Numbered from the stretch's first letter, positions 18,301 to 26,380 are shown. The stretch: 59,965 nt of DNA from Algoriphagus faecimaris (GCF_900101705.1 NZ_FNAC01000030.1:1-59965); one strand, 5' to 3'. The notes: generated from the sequence alone by a model not told the origin. Translations and numbers: made by a program.

Positions 18301-18643
18301 AAACTCTTGGACTCCAGAGAATCCAAATGCTACGGTGCCAATCGTAGAAAGAACCACCAACTTCTCTACCTCAGAGCAAGCTAACTCGTACTATATCGAA
18401 GATGGTTCTTACCTAAGACTACAAAACGTAACGATTGGTTATACGCTTCCTCCTAATTTGTTGGAGAAGTACAATTTGCAGAGAGCTAGAATCTTCGCAG
18501 GTGCAAACAACCTATTCACTTTGACAGGTTACACAGGATTGGATCCTGCAGTAGGTGGATCGGCTGATACTACTTTCGGTATCGACATCGGAAACTATCC
18601 AGTGACGAGAGGTTATACCTTTGGTGTGAACTTAAGTTTCTAA
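15362..18643 (+). CDS. SusC/RagA-family TonB-linked outer-membrane transporter
   Basis: The start is taken at 15362 (MFMKNLYKILSAAFLLLVI); 15368 is equally possible, and both give the same signal peptide ending AVMAQ. A carboxypeptidase-like domain (VVTGTVLDEFDTGLPGVSV) precedes the SusC signature region: the TonB box neighbourhood LTELVVTGY, the plug (GNVEQTLQGRVSGVTV, VRGFGS) and ESTTVLKDAAAASLYGARAS. A ~900-residue barrel follows, ending GYTFGVNLSF. About 1093 residues is typical. With the downstream SusD it forms an outer-membrane oligomer-import complex. No glycoside hydrolase is near, so the ligand may be a peptide or glycan; it cannot be told. Confidence 0.95.
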   Translation: MFMKNLYKILSAAFLLLVITSSAVMAQRVVTGTVLDEFDTGLPGVSVLVKGTTNGTATDIDGKFSLNVPNNDAVLVFSFIGYQRIEQVVGNRSVIDVKLAPDEQTLTELVVTGYTIDSRRETTGAIATVDPKDLTVIPTGNVEQTLQGRVSGVTVITNGQPGTSSIIRVRGFGSFGGNEPLYIVDGVPVTSTDFLNPDDIESTTVLKDAAAASLYGARASNGVIIYTTKKGRRSNEKIRVDYNGMYGATNPGVGLDMMNPADFAQYTWLAERNQALIDGDDPVYEHDHFGTGNSPVLPYYLSVIRQNSDGTLQNVPGQPGPLSATELAQQEAWYNVDPNAGPVLQLIRAATGEGTDWYDAITRTAPLHRHSIGLNGGSETSRFFIGLGYQDQAGILLNNNFKRISLRANSEFDVTNRIRIGENFQATYRQVLGQSGGAGGRGIALDENDILSAFRMPSIIPVRDEFGGYAGTAVGDFNNPRNPVASREGQANNRNFNANIFGNVYAEIDLIDDLTFRTSIGGRYNNYYFWGYNRRQYENSENNSAFGYDEGSGFDFGWTFTNTLAWKKTFDKHAFDVIVGQEALNTGAGRNMSAVGQNPFSQDPDFITITNLPVSTRIVNSSLFRGVNFSSYFGRLNYTYNDKYLFSAVVRRDGSSVFGTNSRFGTFPAFSAAWRISSEPFMQTASWIDDLKIRGGWGQMGNSNPVPATNQFSTFGGDIGASSYDITGSNSSAVIGFRRTRIGNPNTQWETAVTQNVGFDGTFYNGRLDVIFDWWKKDTKDLLFQLPIPQTAGSNATPPFINIGEMSNSGLDLLVTTRGNLSSQFTYELTVTGSTLKNEIVSLAPGLDFITSINPSFRGIQPIRNQVGQSLSAFFGYKQIGLFQSAEDVASSPTQQGAAPGRLKFEDVNGDGEITPDDRTFLGSPVPDFTGGLNFSVGYKGFDIAAYFYASVGNEVWNQSRWFTDFFQTFEGAAISERLKNSWTPENPNATVPIVERTTNFSTSEQANSYYIEDGSYLRLQNVTIGYTLPPNLLEKYNLQRARIFAGANNLFTLTGYTGLDPAVGGSADTTFGIDIGNYPVTRGYTFGVNLSF

Positions 18644-18697
18644 TAGTTAACAACTTATCTTGAATCTAGTTATAGAAACTATAATTGATTAATAAAA

Positions 18698-20425
18698 ATG
18701 AACAATTTTAAATTAAAAATCGGAGCCCTATTATCATCCGCAGCGATGATGGTAGCAGTGAGTTGTAGCGATGATTTTCTAGACGTACCACCTACGGGGG
18801 TACTGGCAGAGAATCAGCTGTCTACGGTAGCAGGGTTGGAGGCATCTTTGATTGCAGCTTATTCCCAGGTAAATGGTCGAGCAAACCGTTTGGCCTCTGC
18901 ATCCAATTGGGTGTGGGGTAGTATTCGTGGAGGAGAAGCTAACAAGGGGACTGACCCAGGTGACTTTGCCACCATCAACCCAATCCAGCGTTTTGAGACC
19001 AATTCTGCATCAGGAGATATTGGAGCGAAGTGGAATGGTGCCTATGAGGGAATTGCTAGAGCAAACTCTGTTTTGAGATTGATGCAAAATCCAGCTCCAG
19101 ACGTAACCGAAGCAGACATTACGCGCATTAGTGCTCAGGCCCGTTTCTTGAGAGGTCATTACTACTTCGAACTGAAAAGAGACTACAACAACACTCCTTA
19201 TGTGGATGAGAACGTAGATTACGGATCAGGTCTAGAAGAAGTAAGCAACAACCAAGATTTGTGGCCATTTATTGAAGCAGATTTCAAATATGCTGTTGAC
19301 AATCTACCTCCAACTCAGCCTCAAGTAGGTCGAGTAAATCAATACGCAGCTAAGGCGTATTTGGCCAAAGTTTACCTTTATCAAGGGAAATATTCGGAAG
19401 CTAAAACCCTTTTCGATGATGTAATCGCAAATGGAGTAACTTCCAATGGCGTCAAGTACGGATTGGTAGATCAGTATCAAAATCTATGGAGAGGTGCATT
19501 TGACAACAATCAGGAAACCGTGTGGGCTTATCAGTCAGCAGCAGGAACCGGATCTGTTAATAATGCTAACCCAGAGTTTGATTTGAACTTCCCGTATAAC
19601 TCAGCAGCTCCAGGTGTTTGCTGTGGATTTTATCAGCCTAGCTTTAGCTTTGTAAACTCCTTCCGTACCGACTCCAATGGTCTTCCATTGCTTGATCGTC
19701 AGTACAATGTAGGTGCTAACCAAGTGAAGAATGACATGAATTTGGGTAGTGGAAGTGATTTCACTCCGGATACCGGAAATTTGGATCCTCGTTTGGACCA
19801 CACAGTAGGTCGTAGAGGAATTCCTTACTTGGATTGGCAAGATCATCCGGGGGCATCTTGGATTCGAAACCAGCCAAATGGTGGGCCTTACTCTCCTAAA
19901 AAGTATGTTTACTCTAGAGATGAAGTGGGTTCTTTCCAAGATAACTCTTCTTGGACACCAGGCTACACCGGATTGAATGTGTACATCATCCGATTCTCTG
20001 ATGTCTTGTTGATGTCTGCTGAAGCAGATATTGAAACAGGTAATTTGGAGACTGCACGCGCTAAAGTGAACATGGTTCGCGAAAGAGCTCAGAATTCTAA
20101 CCTTGAGCGGGAAGATGGAACCCTTGCAGCCAATTATGTTGTAGGCTTATATGAGTCTCCATGGACAGATGCTACAGTTGCCCGTAAGGCAGTGCGTCTG
20201 GAGAGAATGCTTGAATTGGGTATGGAAGGACATCGATTCTACGATTTGGTACGATGGGGTATCGTCAATGAAGAAATGAACGCTTACCTTCAGTATGAAG
20301 CGCAGTTCCTTTCTTCAGCATTCGGTGGAGCCACCTTCACAGACCCTTATATCTATAATCCGATTCCTTTGGATCAGATTGACCTAGTAGGATCAGATAT
20401 TCTGATTCAGAATCCTGGATTCTAA
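18698..20425 (+). CDS. SusD/RagB-family surface lipoprotein
   Basis: The 575-residue protein has a lipoprotein signal peptide with lipid-anchored Cys in AVSCSDDFLDVPPTG. The N-terminal SusD motifs are GVLAENQLSTVAGLEASLIAAYSQ and ARFLRGHYYFEL. TPR-like helices follow (AYLAKVYLYQGKYSEAKTLFDDVI), then the C-terminal signature FSDVLLMSAEADIETGN, RKAVRLERMLELGMEGHRFYDLVRWG and a final IPLDQIDL. It sits 54 bases after the SusC partner and serves as its ligand-capturing lid on the cell surface. Length and motif order are normal. Confidence 0.95.
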   Translation: MNNFKLKIGALLSSAAMMVAVSCSDDFLDVPPTGVLAENQLSTVAGLEASLIAAYSQVNGRANRLASASNWVWGSIRGGEANKGTDPGDFATINPIQRFETNSASGDIGAKWNGAYEGIARANSVLRLMQNPAPDVTEADITRISAQARFLRGHYYFELKRDYNNTPYVDENVDYGSGLEEVSNNQDLWPFIEADFKYAVDNLPPTQPQVGRVNQYAAKAYLAKVYLYQGKYSEAKTLFDDVIANGVTSNGVKYGLVDQYQNLWRGAFDNNQETVWAYQSAAGTGSVNNANPEFDLNFPYNSAAPGVCCGFYQPSFSFVNSFRTDSNGLPLLDRQYNVGANQVKNDMNLGSGSDFTPDTGNLDPRLDHTVGRRGIPYLDWQDHPGASWIRNQPNGGPYSPKKYVYSRDEVGSFQDNSSWTPGYTGLNVYIIRFSDVLLMSAEADIETGNLETARAKVNMVRERAQNSNLEREDGTLAANYVVGLYESPWTDATVARKAVRLERMLELGMEGHRFYDLVRWGIVNEEMNAYLQYEAQFLSSAFGGATFTDPYIYNPIPLDQIDLVGSDILIQNPGF

Positions 20426-20433
20426 AATTTAAC

Positions 20434-20464
20434 TCTGCGGTATTTACTTTGTAGATACCGCAGA
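20434..20464 (+). terminator. Hairpin between the susD-like gene and the lipoprotein gene
   Basis: A perfect 10-bp stem (TCTGCGGTAT / ATACCGCAGA) with an 11-base loop is followed only by ATTTTC. It can act as a weak terminator or attenuator that lowers expression of the third gene relative to susC-susD. Confidence 0.6.
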
Positions 20465-20489
20465 ATTTTCTAACCTAATTTATTTTATC

Positions 20490-21455
20490 ATGAAAAAGAT
20501 CTTAACAATTTTAATCTCGGCTTTTACTATGTTAAGCTGTTCTCAATTTTCTGAAAATTTTGACGGTAGTATCAAAGAGAAGAAGAAAAAGTCCATTTCT
20601 GAAGATGGTGAGAATGATGGGGAAAACTTAAGGACTCTATTTACTGAGTGTGGAGGTTTCTTTTTTCCTAGTCAACCATATACTACAATAAATTCTTATT
20701 ATCAATATCCTGCTCAAAATCTTAACATTGGAAGCCTATTAATCGGCGAAGATTTTTCAATTACTTTCCATGTGTATGATATACCCAATCGCTATACAAT
20801 TAAAAGTGGAGGAAATACAATTTATACAACGGGTTGGATCGGAACAGCGAATTATCCCGGACCTTGGGGCCAATCTATAAATACGTTTAATTCTTTAAAT
20901 GTTAATTTAACAAAAAATTATTCAACAACTTATGAGGTAATTGTGGAAACTCAAACCCCACCAAATTATTCGTATTCTCCAAACCAAGATAATTGGGAGG
21001 TTTGGGTAACATGCCCTAAAGAGGACGAACCTATACCTGGACCTGGACCAACCCCAATTTGTGAATGTTGTGGAGATTGGGTAGAGGGCAATCATGATGA
21101 GTATGCAGAATATAAAACATACGATGTGATTATTGATACCAGTTGTTTAACTAATGGAGATAGTTTCTCATTCTATGTTCAATCACATGAAATACCAAAT
21201 AGGTTCCAAGTTTTTGAAAATGGTGTTTCAATTTCCGATTCTGGCTGGCTAGGACAAGCTAATTTTAGCGGGCCTTGGGGAGCATCCATTAATAATATTA
21301 GCGATACTTCAATGCCATTAGTTACCTTTAATTCAGGCTCAACATATGAGATGAAGGTTGAGACTAAAACCGCTCCAGATGCTACATACTATCCAGCGTT
21401 TGATTATTGGTATGCTCAAATGTCTTGTATTTCTGGTGGTGGAGGTATACAATAA
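20490..21455 (+). CDS. Lipoprotein with two tandem copies of a beta domain, SusCD-associated
   Basis: The 321-residue protein has a lipobox (MLSCSQFSENF), a charged linker, and two copies of a ~110-residue domain. Copy 1 (about 45-180) has IPNRYTIKSGG, TGWIGTANYPGPWGQSIN and YEVIVETQTPP. Copy 2 (about 200-318) has IPNRFQVFENG, SGWLGQANFSGPWGASIN and YEMKVETKTAP. A Pro/Gly linker (PIPGPGPTP) separates them, and each copy begins near a Cys-rich patch (ECGG, CECCGDW). I do not know a named family. The repeated IPNR--V---G---SGW-G pattern is that of small carbohydrate- or ligand-binding beta-sandwiches. As third gene of a SusCD operon, a surface glycan-binding role like SusE/F is a fair guess. 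Confidence 0.75.
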   Translation: MKKILTILISAFTMLSCSQFSENFDGSIKEKKKKSISEDGENDGENLRTLFTECGGFFFPSQPYTTINSYYQYPAQNLNIGSLLIGEDFSITFHVYDIPNRYTIKSGGNTIYTTGWIGTANYPGPWGQSINTFNSLNVNLTKNYSTTYEVIVETQTPPNYSYSPNQDNWEVWVTCPKEDEPIPGPGPTPICECCGDWVEGNHDEYAEYKTYDVIIDTSCLTNGDSFSFYVQSHEIPNRFQVFENGVSISDSGWLGQANFSGPWGASINNISDTSMPLVTFNSGSTYEMKVETKTAPDATYYPAFDYWYAQMSCISGGGGIQ

Positions 21456-21477
21456 AAATTATTTGAGTTTATAATTT

Positions 21478-21509
21478 AATAGGCTGCCTATAATTTATGG
21501 CAGCCTATT
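21478..21509 (+). terminator. Terminator of the SusCD-lipoprotein operon
   Basis: An 11-bp perfect stem (AATAGGCTGCC / GGCAGCCTATT) with a 10-base loop is followed by AAATTTTT. Confidence 0.88.
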
Positions 21510-21711
21510 AAATTTTTGCTTTCTTTATTTTTCTTATCAAAGTTGGGATTAATCGGATATCTGTGAAAATACCAACTACCTAGGTAAATACGGTATTCTG
21601 ACCAGTGATCTTACGTTGCTGTTCTCATAAATCCTTACCCAAATCGACTCAATTCCCGTCAAACTAAAAATCAATCTTGCTTCTTCTGAATTTTGTGTTT
21701 AAAATGTAAAC

Positions 21712-21963
21712 ATGAATATGTCAGGGAAATCAAAAGAAGAGAAAGAGCGGCTCCGGGTGGAGCTGGTAGAGCTGGAGAGGAGGATAAATGCCAAGATCAA
21801 GATGATCTGTGAGACTCATCAGAAGCTGCCCTATGATCGGCTAGCTGCTGGACGTGACCTAAAAGAGACTTATATGCTGGCGATTTCTTATTTTGACAAG
21901 GGAAACCAAACCGGGCTGAATGAATTCCTGAGGTATTTAAGGGAAAAGGGGATTAAGGTTTAA
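21712..21963 (+). CDS. Small charged hypothetical protein (83 residues)
   Basis: The protein is helical and highly charged; residues 5-35 (KEEKERLRVELVELERRI) predict a coiled coil. An internal ATG at 21718 is an alternative start. It lies 3 bases before the next gene, so the two probably form an operon. There is no signal peptide or recognised motif. The C-terminal half (LKETYMLAISYFDKGN, then LNEFLRYLREKG) looks like a TPR-like helix pair. The region around it has accessory character. Function unknown. Confidence 0.5.
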   Translation: MNMSGKSKEEKERLRVELVELERRINAKIKMICETHQKLPYDRLAAGRDLKETYMLAISYFDKGNQTGLNEFLRYLREKGIKV

Positions 21964-21966
21964 GAA

Positions 21967-22671
21967 ATGGATCAAGAACAGTGGTTTTTTACAATTGATA
22001 ACGCCTCAAGTATTTGGATGGCTGGGATGATGACTATTCAGACATTTTTTATTCTAGTCACCGCCTACTTGGCCTTCAAAACGCATGAACAATACTATGA
22101 AAAAAAGGTCAAGTCTCATGCAATCAGTATAAAAAAAAATACTCAAAAATTAATTTACATTCAGGACATCATTTTCAACTTAACTGATCCTGTTGATTTT
22201 AAGGATTATCAGTTTGATTTGAAGAAAAAAATGAAAGGAGATCATATGCTTATGTATGTTAAATCAGCTAGAAGGCATAACCTCTTTTTAAAGTATAAAA
22301 GGGAAATTGAAAAGCTTCAAATGAAAGTGGAAAGGGAATTGGAATTTTTGGGGGATAAACATTTAAAATCAATTAATACTGAAAGGGAAAAACTCTTTCA
22401 AGATATAATCAGAAAATTTCTTGTCGTGGAAGGGAAAATTTCTTCATTATACAACGAGAAAGACCTTGAGCCTCAAATTTTGAAAAATCAAGAAAATATA
22501 GGGTATAAGGTTTACCAATTGATCCCTGAATTGATCGGGCATGAGGAAGATCAATCTGTATTTGAAATCAATTTGATTGGAGGGGTAAGTGTCCGAAACA
22601 GAACTCAAAAGCCTAGGGGATTGAAATTATTGGACAAGCAATTCAATGATTCACTTGCAAAGTTTTATTAA
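21967..22671 (+). CDS. Hypothetical membrane-anchored protein (234 residues)
   Basis: One membrane segment near the N-terminus (about residues 14-36, WMAGMMTIQTFFILVTAYLA) is followed by about 190 mostly helical, Lys- and Glu-rich cytoplasmic residues. The architecture is an anchored coiled coil. It starts 3 bases after the previous gene. I do not recognise a family. The AT-rich codon use resembles other horizontally acquired genes to the right, and it differs from the core genes at 5-13 kb. Confidence 0.55.
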   Translation: MDQEQWFFTIDNASSIWMAGMMTIQTFFILVTAYLAFKTHEQYYEKKVKSHAISIKKNTQKLIYIQDIIFNLTDPVDFKDYQFDLKKKMKGDHMLMYVKSARRHNLFLKYKREIEKLQMKVERELEFLGDKHLKSINTEREKLFQDIIRKFLVVEGKISSLYNEKDLEPQILKNQENIGYKVYQLIPELIGHEEDQSVFEINLIGGVSVRNRTQKPRGLKLLDKQFNDSLAKFY

Positions 22672-22722
22672 AGCTTTTATTGAAATTATGGAATTTAGAA
22701 ATAAACGTTGTACCCTCTTTTT

Positions 22723-23091
22723 TCACACAATAGGATCCTCCTCCTCCGGAAACTCTACCGGCTGCTCCTCAATCAGATTTCCCTGAGCATCGTAGATGGC
22801 GAAGCTGGCCAGATCAAAGCGGTCCATGACTTGCTGGAACAGGCCGTTTAGGCTAAACTTCTTGATAGGTCCGCCAAAGAGCTGGACAAAGAATTCAAAA
22901 TCTTCCTAGCTTGTGATGACCGGAACGAGCTCCTGTCGGTTGATGGGAAGGCCGTTGGAGGTTTGGTCATAGGCCGCCCACTTGACCCGGATCAGTTTGG
23001 ACTTGGGTCGGTGGATTTTCTGGATCATTACCTGTCCCGAGTTTCGGGATTGACTCCTTTTTATGATGTTTTTGGTTCCTATGACGCTCAC
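22723..23091 (-). pseudogene. Decayed gene interrupted by an in-frame stop
   Basis: Reading leftward, a frame encodes IHRPKSKLIRVKWAAYDQTS and continues to VPVITS. It then meets a TAG (22906-22908) and carries on in the same frame for 60 more sensible residues (EDFEFFVQLFGGPIKKFSL, later ASFAIYDAQGNLIEEQPVEF) to a TGA at 22723-22725. The 5' end merges with repeat DNA near 23030, so the original start is lost. It is a remnant of an unrecognised protein inactivated by a nonsense mutation. Confidence 0.55.
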
Positions 23092-23359
23092 TTAAGCACT
23101 AAGTGGAAGGCGATGGCCAGAAACCATAATCTATGAGTCTCATCAATAAAATTTCATTGTTCTACTGAAAAAAACTTCCTTTATCTTAACTTTTTTCACT
23201 TTTGCCCCAAAAAATACCCAGTACTGGAGGGCCGAGCGTTAAAAAATTAGCCTAAATGGCTAATTTTATAGAGGCGCCAGCTTGCAGGGCTGGATTTATT
23301 CTAATAATTCCCTTTCTTGCCTCTAGTAAAAACTAGTTCAAAACCAAAAGACAAAATTT
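23029..23359. repeat. Long direct repeat, left copy
   Basis: This copy matches 26710-26978 over most of its length, with shared words such as AACCATAATCTATGAGTC, ATACCCAGTACTGG and AAAAACTAGTTCAA. It differs by an extra ~64-base hairpin element inserted in the ATACCCAGTACTGG palindrome. The two copies flank the ImmA/PIN pair and the IS1595 element. Confidence 0.75.
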
Positions 23360-23689
23360 CCTCCTGTTTGGGCGTTAGAGTCTTACAACAATAAATCAGA
23401 GAGATACATCAATTGCAAATTGATAAGAATATTAGGGTGGAATTGCAAATCCCACCCAGGAGCTACCAAAATTTGACTACTCCCAGTGGGGGACAAGAGG
23501 AAGGCGGAGATGCAAGCATCAAAGAAAGTCAAAAGCAAAATGAGTTGCTTTTGCAGCAGGTGTTACGGGAGGCGTTGGAGCCTGCCTCCAATAAATCATC
23601 AGCAGATAGCCCGATGGAAATGGAAGAGAAAAGAAATTTTAACTTGCCAATCAAAACTTAATAAGAGCTAAACGGATTAATTTTACAAA
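23092..23689. other. Gene-free stretch of repeats before the ImmA/IrrE gene
   Basis: Apart from the repeat and hairpin listed separately, no convincing gene is present. An 82-codon frame at 23413-23661 starts at TTG, has unlikely composition and no motif, and was not accepted. Confidence 0.5.
23229..23292. repeat. Palindromic REP-like element, copy 1
   Basis: Between the conserved ends CCGAGCGTTAAAAA and CCAGCTTGCAGGG lies a 10-bp stem (AAAATTAGCC 23243-23252 with GGCTAATTTT 23258-23267). A second copy at 57355-57417 has the same ends but a different, still perfectly paired stem. Compared with the right-hand direct repeat, this element is a clean insertion. Confidence 0.7.
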
Positions 23690-24814
23690 GTGAGTACGAG
23701 AGTTGATGTAAATATTGAAATTCTTACTTGGGCAATAGACCGAGCTGGATATGATTTGCCTACATTTTTTGAAAAATATCCACCAATCATTAAATGGTTA
23801 GAGGGAGCAAAGCAACCGACTGTTAAGCAATTAGAAGACTTTTCCAAAAAAGTTCATGTACCATTTGGTTACCTTTTCTTACCAAAGCCACCGGAGGAAA
23901 AACTTCCAATTCCGTTTTTTAGAAGTAATGGAGCTCAAGCTGAAAAGGTAAGTATTAATGTGTATGATACGATTTTGCTTATTCAGCAACGTCAAGACTG
24001 GCTTCGGGATTATCTTCTCGATAATGACAATGAACCCCTTCCATATGTGGGAAAGTTTAAAAACAATTTCAATGCCAATGACATCGTTGCTGACATTCGA
24101 AAGGTTCTAACTCTTGGAGAAAATTGGGCTAGTGAATTCAAAACCTGGACTGATGCATTAAACCATTTGGTTGAAATAATTGAAGAAGCTGGAATTATTG
24201 TCACTTTTAATGGAGTTGTAGAAAATAATACAAGTAGAAAAATCCCAGTTGATGAATGTAGAGGCTTTGTACTAGTAGACGAATTTGCTCCATTCATGTT
24301 TGTAAACAATGCAGATTTCAAGGCAGCTCAAATGTTTACAATTGTCCATGAATTAGCCCATGTATGGACAGGAAGTAGTGCTGGTTTTGATTTCAGAAAA
24401 ATGCTGCCTGCAAATGATCCAATGGAAAGATTATGCGACCAAGTAGCTGCTGAATTTCTTGTCCCTGAGAAAGCGTTTAATGAGGTTTGGAATGGCAATA
24501 CGAGTTATTTAGCCAAACATTTCAAAGTGAGTGAGATAGTTATCGCACGTCGTGCTTTAGATACTGGAAAATGGGGGAAACCTCAGTTTTTTTCTTTTTA
24601 CAATGATTACAAAACTCGGGAGTTTCAAAAAAAAGAGAACCAGTCTTCTGGAGGAGATTTTTTTGCAACTACCAAGAAAAGGTTAAGCGTAACGTATGCG
24701 GCACATATAAATCAGGCAGTTAAAACTGGTCAAATTTTATACAGGGATGCTTATAAGTTAACAAGCCTTAAAGGAGACACCTTTCACAATTTTTTTACTA
24801 ATCATATGTATTAA
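23690..24814 (+). CDS. ImmA/IrrE-family metallopeptidase with N-terminal HTH-like region
   Basis: The GTG-started 374-residue protein has an Xre-like N-terminal region (about 1-60, with IIKWLEGAKQPTVKQLEDF and VPFGYLFLP), then an ImmA/IrrE (COG2856) zinc peptidase domain. The active site is MFTIVHELAHVW (HExxH at 220-224), followed by DQVAAEFLVPEKAF with the third metal ligand Glu. Such proteins cleave or bind repressors and often pair with toxins. Here the stop overlaps the start of the PIN-like gene by one base (TAATG), as in toxin-antitoxin pairs. It most likely acts as the antitoxin or regulator. No separate Xre repressor is adjacent. Confidence 0.88.
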   Translation: MSTRVDVNIEILTWAIDRAGYDLPTFFEKYPPIIKWLEGAKQPTVKQLEDFSKKVHVPFGYLFLPKPPEEKLPIPFFRSNGAQAEKVSINVYDTILLIQQRQDWLRDYLLDNDNEPLPYVGKFKNNFNANDIVADIRKVLTLGENWASEFKTWTDALNHLVEIIEEAGIIVTFNGVVENNTSRKIPVDECRGFVLVDEFAPFMFVNNADFKAAQMFTIVHELAHVWTGSSAGFDFRKMLPANDPMERLCDQVAAEFLVPEKAFNEVWNGNTSYLAKHFKVSEIVIARRALDTGKWGKPQFFSFYNDYKTREFQKKENQSSGGDFFATTKKRLSVTYAAHINQAVKTGQILYRDAYKLTSLKGDTFHNFFTNHMY

Positions 24815-25314
24815 TGAAGGTTTTTGTTGTGGATAGTAATTTTTTTATCGAGGCACATAGGGCTATTTACCCCTTAGATGTTGCAATAGGCTTTTGGTCG
24901 AAAGTAGAGCAATTAGCGCAAGAGGGTAAAATTATTAGTATTGACAAAGTAAAAGACGAACTTTATCAGAATAATGATGAGCTCAAAAAGTGGTGTCAAA
25001 ATAATCTCCCAGAAGATTTTTTTAAAGATACTGATCTTGTATTACCTCAATACGCAAAAATATCAGTTTGGGTAGATTCGAAGAGAGCCCATTTCCTACC
25101 TAAAGCGGTGAATGAGTTTTTGGCCGCTGATGAAGCGGATGCATTTCTTGTAGCATATGGAATGGCTGACATTGAAAATAGAATAATAGTAACTAGGGAA
25201 GTAAGTGACCCAAAAGCAAAGAAAAGGATTAAAATACCCGATTGCTGTTTAGAGATGGGAGTGGCTTTTTTGAATCCCATCGAAATGTTCCGAATGTTAG
25301 GTGAAACTTTTTAA
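24814..25314 (+). CDS. PIN-like DUF4411 protein, putative toxin nuclease
   Basis: The 166-residue protein starts MKVFVVDSNFFIEAHR, with a metal-binding Asp as in PIN ribonucleases. It continues through ISIDKVKDELYQNNDELKKW and AADEADAFLVAYGMA (acidic residues) to IIVTREVSDPKAKKRIKIPD. These match the DUF4411 branch of the PIN fold. Pairing and one-base overlap with an ImmA/IrrE-HTH gene fits a type II toxin-antitoxin module, in which this would be the RNA-cleaving toxin. That role is inference. It is followed by an IS element copy. Confidence 0.85.
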   Translation: MKVFVVDSNFFIEAHRAIYPLDVAIGFWSKVEQLAQEGKIISIDKVKDELYQNNDELKKWCQNNLPEDFFKDTDLVLPQYAKISVWVDSKRAHFLPKAVNEFLAADEADAFLVAYGMADIENRIIVTREVSDPKAKKRIKIPDCCLEMGVAFLNPIEMFRMLGETF

Positions 25315-25379
25315 AAAAATCGCTGAAGGACTCGAATTAATCCAATCAGGTTGTTTCTTCTTTAATTACGCTTTTTCTA

Positions 25380-26380
25380 TTATATGACTATTCGTAATGT
25401 TGCACGTATGGATAGACGGCTGCAATAACGAGTCTGTCAAATAATTTTTCTCCAAAGTATCTTCTGTTGAGCTTGTAAGCAAATTCATCCAGATAGTTTT
25501 GCAGGTATTTTTCTGAAACCATGTGATAAATCCCCAGGAGATTTTTCTTCAGGTTGCTAATCGCCGTGTGAACCCAATTGAGCGTTCCATTCGCTGAATC
25601 CTTGGAGGATTTCACTTTGATGTGCTCCTCTACCATTTTTTCCAGATCGACATAGGCTGTGTTTTTGTCTGTAAATAACACCGATGAAGAATCCACGTTA
25701 GTTTCCACAAACTGTTCCACCGAATCACTGGTTGCATCCTTAAGCACTTTCAATTTGAAAAAGCCACAATGGCTTCCTTTTTTACCGGATTCAGGATCTT
25801 CCAAAGGGGTGGATTCGGAAGCCACTGCGACAATCGCCTGTTTCTGACTGCCTTTTCCCCGCTTTAGCTGCTCCTGAACCCTTTTACGGGTTGCTTTTTC
25901 AACATAGGCCTCGTCGTATTCCACCATTCCCTTGAGCAAATAAAGACCGTCCCGCTTGCCCATGACTGCTCTGATCTTATGCATCAGACTGAAAGCTGTT
26001 TGGTATCGTTTGAGTCCAAGCTGTCTTTGGAACTCCAAGCAGGAGAAGCCTTTTTTGGTAGCTGACATCAACAGAAACGCAGTAAACCAAGTATGCAGCG
26101 ATAGATTGCTGGACTCCATCACCGTTCCGGCTTTTAAGGAGGTTCTCCTTCGGCAAACACTGCATTCGAAGAACTTCCTGCCCGAAAACCAGTAGTGCTT
26201 TGGAAAGCCTTTGCATGTTTTGCAGTAAATCCCTGCTTTTTGCCGATAATCTTTCAGAAAGATTTCACAGCTTTCCTCGTTTGGAAAATGGTGGATAAAA
26301 TCTATGATATTCATGGGCTTGTTTATTTTTACACAAGTACCGCTTATCTTCACGACTATGGAAACTATTGTCACTAGCTG
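25380..26380 (-). mobile_element. IS1595-family insertion sequence
   Basis: A complete-looking transposase fills the element. Short similar ends are visible (TATGACTATTCG near 25383 and, inverted, a TGACAATAGT-like end near 26366-26376), but they are imperfect and the boundaries are approximate. No target-site duplication could be confirmed. Confidence 0.7.
25388..26314 (-). CDS. IS1595-family (ISXO2-like) transposase
   Basis: The start is taken at MNIIDFIHHFPNEE (26314), giving 308 residues. The N-terminal zinc-ribbon has two Cys pairs (YCKTC and FECSVC) followed by RRRTSLKAGTVMESSN, the classical IS1595 entry motif. The DDE core then includes MVEYDEAYVEKA (first Asp/Glu), SVLFTDKNTAY (second Asp) and NWVHTAISNLKKNLLGIYH (His/Asn region). 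The C-terminus matches the partial transposase at the left edge. Length is normal, and no frameshift is seen. It belongs to the ISXO2-like domain family and cuts and pastes its own element. Confidence 0.9.
   Translation of the reverse strand: MNIIDFIHHFPNEESCEIFLKDYRQKAGIYCKTCKGFPKHYWFSGRKFFECSVCRRRTSLKAGTVMESSNLSLHTWFTAFLLMSATKKGFSCLEFQRQLGLKRYQTAFSLMHKIRAVMGKRDGLYLLKGMVEYDEAYVEKATRKRVQEQLKRGKGSQKQAIVAVASESTPLEDPESGKKGSHCGFFKLKVLKDATSDSVEQFVETNVDSSSVLFTDKNTAYVDLEKMVEEHIKVKSSKDSANGTLNWVHTAISNLKKNLLGIYHMVSEKYLQNYLDEFAYKLNRRYFGEKLFDRLVIAAVYPYVQHYE

Noticed and set aside
23413..23661. 82-codon frame before the ImmA/IrrE gene
   Set aside because: TTG start, odd Gly/Gln/Ser composition and no motif; it lies in repeat-derived, decayed DNA.
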